Source: Schistosoma mansoni
Lineage: Eukaryota; Platyhelminthes; Trematoda; Strigeidida; Schistosomatidae
Assembly: GCF_000237925.1 (NCBI RefSeq)
Contig: NC_031498.1
Span: 1,694,015 to 1,758,014 of the forward strand
Direction of reading: 5' to 3'
Length of the DNA stretch: 64,000 bases
The position numbers were made by a program, and so were the translations under genes. Below are positions 22,491 through 33,744 of this stretch, piece after piece (positions within the stretch are counted from its first letter, which is position 1; each line of letters starts with the position of its first letter). Below the pieces are notes generated by a model, which saw only the letters and a program-made list of their open reading frames with translations, made no database searches and had not been told where the DNA came from.

Positions 22491-23477
22491 ATCATAAAAA
22501 TGTTGCGGATTTGTGTGGCTCTATTTAACTTACAAATTTCTCATATTTGTAGCCAGTCATCATTACCGTAGTCTGACACATATATGTGCATTATTCCAGG
22601 TTCCCATACCACAAAGGTACAGGACGTTGGATGGTAAAGTGATCAAATAATTATAGTAAGTAAGACTAGTCACACTGAAGACATTAGGAAGTTATGCGTG
22701 AAAAATATACTAATACCTTATATTCATGGGAACTTCAAATTAACCTTTGTCATCCAACCTACCAGCAAAACTCATTTTAACTAACGATTACCACAATAAA
22801 ATCAATTTGTTTCACCATTCTTATTTAGACGAAAATCATAGTTTTTAGTAGTGTGTTATAGTTCAACTTTTGCATTGATCACTAGTTAGCTAGGTTTGTA
22901 TGACATTTACTGGTAATTATGGAAAAGAGCGTGGGCTATATTTGGAGATGTCTGGCTTTCTAAAAGACTACAGAAGTTAGCCAAAAGCTCAATCATCTAG
23001 TGAGTTCTGGTTACTCCTCTTCACCAGAACCGTCCTTCCGAAACCTACATAGTCGGAAAAGCTGGTTCAAGAGGAATCCAAACGAAAAACGTATGTACAG
23101 TAGACGCTATTGTTTTCCGCTACTTCAAGCGTAACTGTTGTATACAATAACTAGTATGTTCAGTTCCTCATTCTTCTGATCTCAACCTTCTTTTCTATCT
23201 TTCGTAATTTATCTTTTTTTCACTTTCCAATTACTCTTCACAGGCATTAATTAGTCATCATTAAGACTTAATTATTCTGTCATAATAGCTATCGAGTGGG
23301 CAATTATCACTTAAGCGCTTTTCACTAACCCGTTATTACATAACTTCTTAATATCTGATTTTCGCAAACAATTTATGTGACACTATACCAGTTCGGTTTT
23401 TTTCATTACTGAACACTGTTCTGTTTTAATGTAGGCTATAATTTGAGCAGATAAAAAATTAATTATAAATACAATTA
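22491..23477. other. Unassigned intergenic stretch
   Basis: No exon or repeat family recognised. A slightly GC-richer patch at 22920-23130 has no counterpart in the window. Confidence 0.35.
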
Positions 23478-23645
23478 TCAGAAGGGGTTTTGTGGAGATT
23501 TAGTATTTTTCATAGTAGAAAGCATGAGTCAATTGAGGCTAGACCACCATGGAAAACCTGGAAACACTGGACGGCCTTTTCGTCCTATTATGGGACTCCT
23601 CAGCAGTGCGCATCCACGAACCCGCTCTCGCGAGATACATACAAT
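23478..23645 (-). mobile_element. Family B ribozyme SINE, tail and hammerhead part
   Basis: It starts at the typical TCAGAAGGGGTTTTGTGGAG end (the tail on the minus strand) and runs through the hammerhead to the tRNA-like part, where it is cut at GCGAGATACAT. Confidence 0.85.
23565..23608 (-). ncRNA. Hammerhead ribozyme, family B, intact core
   Basis: Minus strand in order: stem I CACTG; core CTGAGGA; stem II GTCC-loop-GGAC; GAAA; stem III arms AGG/CCG closed by A-U; cleavage triplet GTC; stem I CAGTG. All invariant core bases of the CUGANGA...GAAA...NUH consensus are present. One mismatch (A opposite G) lies in the short stem III. Activity is inferred from the motif. Confidence 0.75.
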
Positions 23646-24424
23646 TGTACAGTCTAAGTGAATAAAATCGTTGAAAAGAAAAGTTTCTGTCTTTAGTCCT
23701 AATTCCAGAATTCGGTGGAAATTTGTTTACTACTTATGAGTAGTTAAAGTCGATAACAATTTATTTCAAAAGTACTAATCACACTATGGCCATTTCACAA
23801 CGAAATAAACATCTGTATTTAATGCTCAGTTCGCATGTCATCTAAATATTTTCCAAAAGATTATATCCAAGAAATATACACATAGAATCAGATTTATTAC
23901 TAAGTGTATTACCCTAAAGTTGATATGAAATAAATTAGTTAAGTGATTTATTTTATATACTTCATAGATTAAAACGATGTATGAGTGCATGTGATAATTA
24001 GAAAAGATGGACGGTAAAATGGAGTCTATCGCCGCCTGTGTATGTAATACAAACATTCGTTGTTAAATGCTCTCCATATGCATAAAAGCAATACCTCCGC
24101 GTCTATTTCATTGTAACTGTATGTTAATGTTAGTAGAGTAATAAAAATATTGTTTATGCAAACAAAATAACCAAATCTATTCGGCGAATAAGTGATCTTA
24201 TTTTCTGTCGATACATATGTTTGTGGGAGGCAAGTTTTTTATGTCACAATTGTAAAGGAAGAAAACTCATTATTTTATGTAGCAAAGGAGTAATGAATAG
24301 TATTATATTAGAACTAAACGAATCCTCAATGTTTTATTGCCATAGTCTACTTAATAAATGAGAATACAGATGATCTCATTTGTGTCTACTATCATTTATG
24401 GATAAGTAAAACTTTATATTGATA

Positions 24425-24800
24425 ATGATTATGTGCTTACTAGTGACTAACTTCAAGATGCGATTCCGGGTGTTCTAGTGAGAAGAGCTGATCACTTGAA
24501 TTTAACCGTGTTGTCTAGGAGATCGTTACCAACCATGTGTAATCAATAAGTATTGCACAATATCGTGAATTCATTGAAGTTAGACATGTACACAATTGGA
24601 TTTCAGCTCAGTAGTCCAGAGATTAAACGTTTGCGCACAAGATCATAGTTATTGCGTTCGATCCGCAGTCCTGGGTCATAGATGAGCACTGTTAAGTAGT
24701 CTCAAACTAGGACGAAACAGCTATCCAATGCTTTCAGGTTTTTGATAGTTGTCTAACTTGTATCGATCCACAATCTCAACAATATCCACAACCTCCATAC
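24425..24800 (+). mobile_element. Family B full-length unit, degenerate
   Basis: Body (TGTGCTTACTAGTGACTAAC), tRNA part (GCGTTCGATCC), decayed hammerhead (GCACTGTTAAGTAGTCTC...GACGAAACAG) and tail (CTCCACAACC) in the standard order. The core is broken at TTAAGTA where CTGANGA is expected. Confidence 0.6.
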
Positions 24801-25159
24801 CAATACTGATTATTTACTTGCTCTTTGATAAAAGGATAAAATCTTTGAAAGAGAAAAATTATCGACTGAAGCCAATAAATGTTTAAACTACATATGTTCA
24901 ACAAGATAGATGGATGTATGTGTCTTTGTGTATGTCTAAATGTATGGAAATTGATTTGACTAGGTGGGCTAATATTTAATGTTCAAAACAAAATTCAACT
25001 ATTGGGAAAAAAGAATTAGATTTTCTGTTTAAATCATTTAACATTAAAACATTCATGCTCTAAAAGCATAAAATTTGTGATTTTTTTCCCCCTGTTTTTC
25101 ACATCTGTACTTCATCTTACATACACAATACTCGATTTTCATATATATTGTATGTATAT

Positions 25160-25345
25160 GTGTATAAGAGACTGATTGCGGCTTGCAGTACGATCTAAAA
25201 TGATTGTTTCGCCCTATTTCACCTATATCAGCTAGATATATCTGCATCCCAGCATTGATGTTGATTCCGAGACTTCAACCCAGTACCTTTCGCCTCGAAC
25301 GTTGAACACGTTATCCATTCAGCCACTGAGTCTAGGTAGCCATTC
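25160..25345 (-). mobile_element. Family A ribozyme-SINE remnant
   Basis: Plus-strand landmarks of the reversed element: ATATATCTGCATCCCAGCAT, TTGATGTTGATTCCGAGACT, ACCCAGTACC and CCATTCAGCCACTGAGTC. The hammerhead core is lost. Confidence 0.6.
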
Positions 25346-26439
25346 ATTTATGTAATAGGTATAGGATTTAAATCATTATTAGACTAAGTTTAGATGATTG
25401 AATTTAATTTCAATCCATCTTGGCTTCTAAATGTGAATCCTGTGTAAATTACTTCGATAAATGAACAATTATAGGTCGATTTTACTTTCCTGTCAATCAT
25501 TAAGTATTTCATCCAACTATCAAATTGTTATGTGTTTTATAATTTACTTGAAGACCTATATAGACTACCTGATTAACAGGAATGTATTCGATTTATTAAT
25601 CAAATCTTTTAAATATGTTATTTCGATTGCAGATCGCCAGTGTTGACGATTTTTATGGGTGACTGCGTGTCTACTAGGGTTGGTGTAACCTCCTAGCTTA
25701 TATTGACGTTACAGCCTGTGGCTAATACTTAACCTTCTTTTATGCTATCATGATAATTAGGTGACTGGTTAGAATAAATACTCTCAATAGTTAACAGCAT
25801 ATGTTAGTATCATCAGTTAACAGAAGTACAAGATGGCAACTCTGCCACATGCGCCTTTCCAGTGACATGAAGCTGTTTGATGCACATTGGTCGTCCTTCA
25901 CCTTGGCAAGGATCAGTAAACTGTTTGAAGTTCATTTATCTACCTGCTGAATGATTTAACTAGAGCCTATTAACATTTCACTAGTCCGACTAAACTATGA
26001 ACTAGGTGATGGAATATCATTCGAATACATCCTCATCTTGAATTTGTTTAAGCTTTCTTTTTTGATTACAGTTAAAATGAGAAAGTTCGATTTGAACAAT
26101 GACAAAATTTATGTATGACATAATTATCAACTTGTAAATATAAAAATCTAAAAGTCATTTTAAGCGAGCGCTGGCTACGGCCGATGTACCTTGCTCCACA
26201 AGAGCAATTCATTTTAACTCTGAAATTCAATTATGATAAGTTCATCAATAGGTTCTATCTAAAATGATAATGATAAGATAAATGGACGATATTATTTAGG
26301 CCAATATTTTTTGTATCAAATTCATTATGAATTTTGGTCCAAGTGACAGATGTGAACTTCATTTTCTGCTATCGATTCCATGTAGACTTTATTTAATACA
26401 TTACGTATGAATTTACATTTAGTGTGACAATTATATTTT
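25346..26439. other. Unassigned intergenic stretch
   Basis: AT-rich, no supported exon. A GC-richer patch at 25630-25930 and a short one at 26165-26205 have no recognised relative here. Confidence 0.35.
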
Positions 26440-26700
26440 CTTCATGGGGTTGTGGAGATTGTTAAATTTTTTTGCATTGAGATCATGAATCGACCAATGT
26501 TAGACTACTATTGAAAACCTAGAGGCACTACACGACCGTTCCGTCCTAGTATGGGACTCCTCAGAAGGGTGCATCCACGATCCCACACCTGGGATTCGAA
26601 CCCAAGACCTTCAGCCTCATGTGCGAACGCCGTCCAACGCTTCCAGTTTTTCAATGATGGCCTAACATCGGTCGATCCATGATCTCAATTAAAAACAGGT
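26440..26700. mobile_element. Family B copy, minus part followed by a plus-strand tail
   Basis: Minus orientation from GGGGTTGTGGAGATTG through a hammerhead relic (GTCCTAGTATGGGACTCCTC, AGAAGGGTGC) to the B box (GGGATTCGAACCC on plus). At 26630 it switches to a plus-strand tail (CCAACGCTTCCAGTTTTTC). The switch is near the hammerhead cleavage position of the plus-strand copy. Confidence 0.65.
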
Positions 26701-26802
26701 ATATTTCCTGTATTAGTTCAGTTGAATAATATATTGATTGCGTATTTTGTATAACCTCATTTATTTCCTCTGTTATGTGTTATTTCAAAGTATGTGTGAT
26801 AA

Positions 26803-27084
26803 TGTAGTGAACAAAACACTAGTTGGGGACAATCGAATGTATTTAAGCAAAGATTACAGACTATCTCAATAAATTCTGATTACCAAACAATGAACAGTCA
26901 ATTTGCAAATTAACAACCAATTGTTTCAATCTTCACTGTTTCTTCTCTTATTCCATTGCTCATGCATTTTCCAGACGTTTGCGTTTCATTTCAGTTCTTT
27001 CCTCATCGGTCTTCTGCCAAAATACATTCTATGTCTGACCCACACCATATACTACTTATATGGATATAAGTAGACCACACCACA
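26803..27084 (-). repeat. LTR of the TRIM-like element (3' LTR)
   Basis: Plus strand starts TGTAGTGAACAAAAC and ends GACCACACCACA. It contains an imperfect palindrome CTACTTATAT-GG-ATATAAGTAG near the right end. Same family (E) as the solo LTRs at 34933-35236 and 48566-48869. Confidence 0.88.
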
Positions 27085-27506
27085 CTCGTCCCCCCTTTAA
27101 AGCACTCGTTCATGCGGTGGTTCTGCTCGCCATGCCACTATCTCCTTTCACTGCAGTCTGTGCCAAACTCTCCGTCAGAATGTCGAGTCTGCGGCGCGCT
27201 GACCTCCATAGCTCCGTCGACCTGCCGGGGCACCAACATCCGCATCCACCCGGCACCTGGGACGTTCAACACCCGTACTCCACCGGCCTGCTGAGCCATC
27301 TACATCCGATGTCCGCCCAGCAGCCGCACGTCCCACTGCTCCTCTCCGTCGACAGCACCCGCTACAGCCAACGCCGCCCCGCCAGAACACTCCACTCGAC
27401 GCCAACTCTCCACACCAGACTGCCCCAACTAGCACCTCAACTCCAGACCCGCAGCGGCGTCCGCAGAACAGCACCCTTCCTCCTCCTGGTTGGCAGCGAC
27501 ACCAAA

Positions 27507-27788
27507 TGTAGTGAACAAAACACTAGTTGGGGACAATCGAATGTATTTAAGCAAAGATTACAGACTATCTCAATAAATTCTGATTACCAAACAATGAACA
27601 GTCAATTTGCAAATTAACAACCAATTGTTTCAATCTTCACTGTTTCTTCTCTTATTCCATTGCTCATGCATTTTCCAGACGTTTGCGTTTCATTTCAGTT
27701 CTTTCCTCATCGGTCTTCTGCCAAAATACATTCTATGTCTGACCCACACCATATACTACTTATATGGATATAAGTAGACCACACCACA
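27507..27788 (-). repeat. LTR of the TRIM-like element (5' LTR)
   Basis: Matches 26803-27084 base for base in my reading, and is followed by the ATAA target duplication. Confidence 0.88.
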
Positions 27789-28094
27789 ATAACAGTATAT
27801 AAATAACTGTATTACAGTCTGATAACGATGGGATTTTAAGACTCGTTTGGAGAATTAATAAATTTTCATGGGATCGGTCTTTCGTCTTCATAATTTGAGT
27901 TTTAGATATCTCAATAGTCCTCGTTTCACAACGACGATGAACGTCAGATATAACAAAAAGAAATAAAATATATTAAAACTGAACTATTAATCTATATTCA
28001 GTTAATCCTAAACACAATTGGAATCAATTACTCATTACTGTTTATAACTCATTATTCATTCTATAAATTACACATGCCGATTGGAGACTGATCA

Positions 28095-28352
28095 ATTACA
28101 GTCCTAAACATCAATGGGAAGATTCAAACAAACAATACCAAGTGAATTTAAACTTCACCCCATTGCACAAGCAAGTGGCTATCAGGACTCAGTGGATGAG
28201 TGGATAACACGATGGCTTTTGAAGCGAACGGTACTGGGTTCGAGTCTCAGAGTGAACATCAACTCTGAGATGCAGGTACATCCAGCTGATGAGTCTTGAA
28301 TAAGACGAAACGCGTGTCCGGATTCCACTGCTAGCCACTATTCATCTTTGCT
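28095..28352 (+). mobile_element. Family A (Sm-alpha-like) ribozyme SINE
   Basis: tRNA-derived head with a degenerate A box (TGGATGAGTGG) and B box GGTTCGAGTCT, then the hammerhead (28272-28331), then CCACTATTCATCTTTGCTTA at the end. Copies of this family elsewhere read in both orientations. Confidence 0.85.
28272..28331 (+). ncRNA. Hammerhead ribozyme, family A, intact core
   Basis: Order: GCAGGTACATCCAG (stem I with its internal loop), CTGATGA, stem II GTCTT-GAA-TAAGAC, GAAA, stem III ACGC/GTGT, triplet GTC, then CGGATTCCACTGC. The layout is that of the known schistosome Sm-alpha hammerhead. One mismatch falls in stem I (A opposite C). Confidence 0.75.
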
Positions 28353-28544
28353 TACATAATTTTTTTTTTCGTTCATAAGAAATATAGCTTTTATTACATG
28401 GAAACTATGAAACATACATAGGATAATATATACATATTTTAAAATCAGAAAAATGATAGGAAATACTTGTCTATTATTTATTACTATTACCAAAGAGGAA
28501 AACTGATTAAGATATATATATATATGTCAGAATGAGATTGCATT

Positions 28545-28820
28545 CATTTTAATTGCTGAATTCATGAGTTGATCGAAGCTAGACCACTATGGAAAAACCG
28601 GAAGTACTGGACAGTCGTTTCGCCTTAGTATGAGACCCCTCAGCTGTCTAGAGGTCAAGCATTCTCTTGAGACCGGAATTCCTGGGTTCGAGTCCTGCAT
28701 GCGGGATCGTGGATGCGTACTGCTGAGAAGTTCCATACTTGGAGGAAACGGCCGCCCGGCGCTTCCAGGTTTTCCACGGTGGTCTACCGTAGATTAACTC
28801 ATGAATTAAACCATCATATT
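28545..28820. mobile_element. Family B head-to-head pair
   Basis: Left arm minus (28560-28646): CATGAGTTGATCGAAGCTAG, then TAGTATGAGACCCCTCAGCT. At CTAGAGGTCAAGC it switches to plus: B box GGTTCGAGTCC, decayed hammerhead (CTGCTGAGAAGTTCC...GGAGGAAACGG), then tail ending TTAACTCATGAATT. The two tails form about 70-bp inverted ends. Confidence 0.7.
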
Positions 28821-29733
28821 TATATATATAACATATTAAACAGTTACTGTATGATCTAAAACATACTTCCATTATCATGACATTATGTAATTACATTTAA
28901 ATAATAATTAAATACTGAAAGAAAATAAATAATGGTCTGATATCAGAAACACCATTAAACTAAATTTATCAATGAACAGTTGTAAATGTAATAGAAATTT
29001 AATTGAAGGTTTGTAAAGATTGAGAAATTGGTGTTTGATCATTTGATTAGTCGATAAACTTGATCACGATCATTGACACTAATTATACTTAAATTGATCA
29101 TTTTCACTATAGATCTATTAAGAATCAAATAGCGTCTCAACTTTTGTTTTTATCGCTTACTGATATTGAAGATGAACTGGGAGTGTCTTAACTAAGAATT
29201 ACTATTTAAAGTTGTGTGTTTTATAGATCTAGATGATTATAATGAATCAGTCATCGTTACGATGAACTGGTCACTTTTTTTTCTGATAAATTGGGGCATA
29301 TTGCAATTCCATCAATAGAATTTGTTCAGAACTAAAGAACTAGACAGAAATATAACTTTATAGGAGGTCACTCATTATCCAAACGCAAAGGTGGTAACAT
29401 CTCATACAGTGAAACTGATAGATGCATGCTTAGATCACGTAAAGATCAGGTACAACTTTCTGATGAGTATCAGCGAGTACAAAACCAAAATCCATAATTT
29501 CCTGTTGACTGCTTCTAACTAAGCAACATTTGAACATAGTTCACATGTTGATTTACGTTGAATTATAAAGGCATCACATTTTGATTAATAGAATTTGTCC
29601 TACACCAAGAAATAGACAAACAGGATATTTAACACTACTCATCAATCAATTTTCGTTTCCATCTTTACATGTTCACTAACATACAATGACAAAACTGAAG
29701 GCCACTACTCTCTTAAATATTATTCATTCATTG

Positions 29734-29980
29734 ATGAGACTATAATTTATGGACGACCTCTGAGTGACACTAAAATGTCCTTGAAAGTGCCCACCTACTA
29801 AGACTAAATAAGGGTTATAAACCAGTGTAAAGAATTAAAATGATGATTTACAGTTGATGGTTGGAATTAAGAATTCGATTTGATATTTTCATCACGAACT
29901 AACATCCAATGAAATGCCACGCCAAAATACCATACCTGTTATCTTATCTAATTAGTTCCTTCTTAAATTATAGTCTCATT
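29734..29980. mobile_element. Short MITE copy
   Basis: Ends are inverted: ATGAGACTATAATTTATGG on the left and TTAAATTATAGTCTCAT on the right. The left 60 bp match the start of the larger element at 30547. No clear target duplication. Confidence 0.6.
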
Positions 29981-30123
29981 AACTGATTTCAAACTTTTGA
30001 AAACTTTAAATGAAAAAAAATTTCTTTAGTTAAAAAAACTATTTCAATCCATTTTTTCCATCATTTTGTTACTATGAAAAGAGAAAAAACACAAAATTTT
30101 AAAAGAAAAAAAATGTATCCACT

Positions 30124-31270
30124 TGTTATATCGATTGAGTGCGTACGTGTGCCCTGTTTGATATATGAACGTGTTGATCCCCGCCAATCAGAGAGGAGCG
30201 AATTATCGATCAGAGCTATGATCCATAAAACCCGTATGAGTAGTCTTGAGCACTACTTGGTCCTGCTTTCTGTCTAGCCCAACCAGTTAAGTCCACAACA
30301 CCAATAACAGCCTCTGAAATATGATCATTATTCTCAAAACATACTGGGTTTATGTACCAAACAAACTGACCATATCGTACCATAAAATAGAAAATAACAT
30401 TTGTACATGATTTTGCGAAGTGTGGCTGTGAATAGGGGGAACAGTAATTAATGGACTAAGGATAACTCAAGAATGGTAAGTCATATAATAATAGTTCATA
30501 GGTCAAAATAAAGCTTATAATAAGGGGGACACGAATAAGAATAGTCAGCGAGACTATAATTTATGGACGACCTTTGAATGAATCTTAAGTGACCTTGGGA
30601 AATGTTAGTCAATCAGTAAACAGTCAGCATAGAGTAAAAATAGATTATAGAAAACAAAATAATTAAAGTGGATACATTTCTTTTATATGGTCCAAAAACT
30701 TGTCAAGGTTAGAAAAAGGTTCAAAGGTTCCGAAATCGTAATGCATAAGGTAGAGGAACTCATCAATACGGCTCCATAATAGTTGGTCACTGGAGCCATG
30801 ATAAGGTCATAAAAACCCTCTTATATTATAGAGTTGGCGGGAATTATTATAATATGCCTTAGTCTCAATCTGGATCGAGCGATAAAGGTTCCTATTCTAG
30901 CAAACGTCTTCCTTCAACATATATTACATCGAAGGACAATATCACGGTAGTCTGTACAAGGTCTACAAGTCATTTAATAGTCGTAATTACAAATACAGGA
31001 ACTTCTTAATAGTTTCATTTGTTTTATCCGCTTAATTGTCAAGTCTTCTCTAAAATTCACTGTGAACCAATCGTACATAAGCATCAGGTACTGAAATTGA
31101 CGCCGTGACCTTGAAATCCCTTAAACTCTTCTGATTAGCTTGTCCATAAATTATAGTCTCGCCGAATAGTCTAGTCACTTAACAATTATACAATAGGAAA
31201 TATACATATGACATTGGTCCATAAATAGTTCTTCAAAGTTACCATTCATAAATCTCCATGGGATATAACA
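30124..31270 (-). mobile_element. Solo LTR (family D), split by a MITE
   Basis: On the minus strand it begins TGTTATATCCCATGG (31270 downward) and ends CGATATAACA (30124). Without the insert (30547-31171) it is about 522 bp, matching the 520-bp solo LTR at 44347-44866. Flanks CCACT and CAACT differ by one base and may be the target duplication. Confidence 0.75.
30547..31163. mobile_element. MITE, 617 bp, with 8-bp target duplication
   Basis: Inverted ends GCGAGACTATAATTTATGG... (21 bp) and flanking duplication GAATAGTC (30539-30546 and 31164-31171). Eight-base duplications are typical of hAT-like transposons, so hAT-type mobilisation is an inference. No transposase is encoded. Confidence 0.8.
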
Positions 31271-31385
31271 CAACTACTTATCTTAGTTTAATTTTAAAAA
31301 TTAATCTAAATAGTTTACCAATGAAAATTTGAAAGAATGAAAAGAAAAATGGTTTCTCCGTTAATTTCCTATAGTAATTATTTAT

Positions 31386-31800
31386 TGCTGGCAGTTTTTT
31401 TCTTTTTTTTCTTTTTTTTAATTTTTTTTGGAAGAAAACTGGACAACTGAATTGTTGTCTATTTTGTAGATTCTCTTCTTCTTTGTGTGTGTGTGTTGTT
31501 GTTGTTGTTGTTTTAATAATTTTATAGTTGAATAAGGAAAAATTATTTGGATAAAGGAAGAAGAAGAAGAGGACGAAAAAAAGAAAATAAACATTATTTT
31601 GTCTCTTTTTTGAACGTTATTCTTTTCGTTAAGTTTTTTCTATTTAATTTCCCGGAAAGAAAATAGTTTCACCCTTTTGAAAGAGGGAGGGAAAGTAAAA
31701 ATTCAAATAATTTCTCTAATTATTTTAATTATATACCAAATGATTGGGGAGGGGGAAAATAATTTGAATTCTTATTTTGTAAACATTTTGTTAATTGTCG
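31386..31800. repeat. Low-complexity tract: poly-T, (GT)n/(GTT)n, purine runs
   Basis: Contains long T runs (31394-31430), (GT)n followed by (GTT)n (31484-31511), GAAGAAGAAGAAGAGG and several purine runs (31550-31760). No gene. Confidence 0.7.
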
Positions 31801-31874
31801 TTTGTTTTTTTTCATTTTGAAGTAAAAAGTATTAAAATGGGGGAGTTGTGTAAATGTTATCAATTTTATAAGTT

Positions 31875-32195
31875 TCATTTATGAGTCAATCTAAGGTGGA
31901 CTATCATTGAAAACCTGAAAACACTAGACGGTCGTTGCATTCTAGTAATAGATTTTTCAGCAGTGTACACCATGATACTTCACTCCAAACTCGAACCCAA
32001 GAACTTCGGTCTGATTAGTGAATGCTTAACCTGTGGACACACTGGATAGCTATCAAACAGTGTTAATATCTAAATTCACTAGAACGATGATCTTGCGCAA
32101 CCATTCATCCATTATGTAAAACGGATGACTGTTTCCACCCAACACAGATTGGACTCCATTGGTCATGGCTTATTTCCCAATAAACTAATCATTCA
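31875..32195 (-). mobile_element. Family B full unit, degenerate
   Basis: Reads on the minus strand from body (32195) to tail (31875). Plus-strand landmarks are TTTATGAGTCAATCTAAGG, TTTTTCAGCAGTGTACACC, AACTCGAACCCAAGAAC and GGATTGGACTCCATTGGTCA. The core is broken. Confidence 0.65.
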
Positions 32196-32454
32196 CTTAA
32201 TAAATATGAGTTTATGTACTTGGATTTATGTCGCATTATTTGTGTAAAGGGTAATTTGACTAGCGGACTAATAAAATAGAAGTCGATGGAGTATACATTA
32301 AATATGAGATTTACAAATTGAATGTTGAGTAGTTTAACCACTTAATCTACTAATCAATCCACTTAGTTTATTTTAGAAAAAACAATTATTTGAACTAGAT
32401 AAATTTAATTTCATTGTTCATTCTAGTGAATTTTTAGTCAACAATTAACGTTTC

Positions 32455-32935
32455 CTAGAAAGGGGTTTGTGCTTCCAGGTTTTCCATGGTGGTCTAGCTT
32501 CAATTGACTCATGATTTCAACTATATAAAATTACTAAAATCTCCACAAAACCTCCTTCTAATAATGATCATATGCTCACTAGTGACTGGCTCCATCAGGT
32601 ATTTCCTGGATTTCTAATGAGAAGTAGTGACCAGTGGAGTTTAACCACGTCTGTTGTGAGATATCAACTCACTGAAGACAATGATGAATGGTTGCTCAAA
32701 CTTCTTGGATTGGTTGAAGTTAGACATTAACACCTTAGGATGCCGGCTCAGTGGTCTATTAATTAAGTGCTCTAGCATGAGACTGATAGGTCCTGGGTTC
32801 GAATCTCGTGAGGCACGATCGTGGGTGCGCACTACTGAGGAGTTCCACAATAGGACGATTTGGCCGTCCAGTGCTTCCAGGTTTTCCCTGGTGGCCTAGC
32901 TTCAATTGACTCATGATTTCCACTATAGAAAATTA
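32455..32935 (+). mobile_element. Family B tandem array, 1.2 units, period 402 bp
   Basis: GCTTCCAGGTTTTCC occurs at 32471 and again at 32873. Between them lie one whole unit: tail, tail-body junction (GATCATATGCTCACTAGTG), body, tRNA part (B box GGTTCGAATCT) and hammerhead. The first, partial unit starts inside stem I, just after the hammerhead cleavage position. A short inverted end (AGAAAGGGGTTTGTG) precedes it. The hammerhead is broken (GATTT for GAAAC). Confidence 0.85.
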
Positions 32936-33337
32936 GCGTTCTTGGTAATGCAACGACATTGATATATATATATATATGTACAGAAGAGAGTTTATTATCT
33001 TGATACCTAATAAGTTAAGACTCATTCATGATGTTTGTATTTCATAGAGATTATGATTTGAGTAAGAAGTAATTATAATATACAATTAAATCTCAATGAT
33101 TTTGTTTTAAATCATTAATCAGTCAGTAATCAAGTACCAAGTAGACTTGATCGACATTATGAACTTTATAGTTTAATTGATCAATAGTCTAAAAACTATA
33201 CTCTCTGAAATGTGTGTTTATTTATTCAAAGTTAAAATTAAAGAGTGAAATGATTCTTAGTTTGATTTCTATTTTTTCTAAATACTTTTAATTTTACTAT
33301 TACAGAAAATAGATATAATAATGTATGTGTGCATTTG

Positions 33338-33520
33338 TGTGTGTGTGTGTGTACAGAACATTGCATTAATTCTTCCTGGCTTTCAACGGGGATCCAGCTT
33401 AGATCGACTCGTGATTTTAACTGGAAAGGATTGTCCAGGACAGGGTTGGATAGAGAATGCTGGTGGGTGGCTTATGTTCCTTCACGAGCGGTAACAGGCG
33501 TAAGTAAGTAAGTAACCCCC
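33338..33520 (+). mobile_element. (GT)n, family B tail scrap, then LINE 3' end with (GTAA)n
   Basis: (GT)n at 33338-33352. At 33375-33420 is a family B tail scrap (GATCCAGCTTAGATCGACTC). From 33427 to 33515 is the 3' end of the LINE also seen at 53210-53935: GGACAGGGTTGGATAGAGAA, GTAACAGGCGTAAGTAAGTAAG. Confidence 0.6.
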
Positions 33521-33744
33521 TTTGAAGTCCTTCTACAGTTACTGTTGGTCACAAGCGAGGGTAAAGAAAGAAAGTTAGGCTCTATGCTATCAACCCCACC
33601 TAGTAAAAAAGAGTCTTGCTAGAAAAATTGTGAACTCTAACTATATATAATATATACTCTGGAAAAAATCATTGAACAGGAAACAAATAAACCATTCCGA
33701 TTACAAAAAACGTTTTTATTTATATCTTGTTTAGAATTATTAGC

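Larger units (their letters stand above)
26803..27788 (-). mobile_element. Complete miniature LTR retrotransposon (TRIM-like)
   Basis: Two 282-bp direct LTRs (26803-27084 and 27507-27788), identical as far as I can read, enclose 422 bp and are flanked by the 4-bp duplication ATAA (26799-26802 and 27789-27792). The ends are TG...CA. Orientation is minus: a purine tract AAAGGGGGGACGAG abuts the 3' LTR (27085-27098), and a possible primer site TGGTGTCGCTGCC follows the 5' LTR (27504 downward). The interior is strikingly GC- and C-rich on the plus strand and encodes no gag or pol. It must move with proteins from another element. Identical LTRs indicate recent insertion. Confidence 0.88.

Noticed and set aside
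27175-27474. 99-residue minus-strand frame in the TRIM-like interior
   Set aside because: Gly/Arg/Cys-rich, as expected from GC-rich DNA read at random. No gag motif such as a zinc knuckle.
27060-27617. 185-residue open frame on the plus strand
   Set aside because: It covers the GC-rich interior of the TRIM-like element and runs into its LTR. The element is on the other strand, and the sequence shows no domain or gene-like codon use.
28114-28299. 61-residue frame starting MGRFKQTIPSEFKLHPIAQA, repeated at 42006-41785 and 43197-42973
   Set aside because: It recurs because it is a translation of the family A repeat. It crosses the tRNA-like part and the ribozyme, so it is not a conserved protein.
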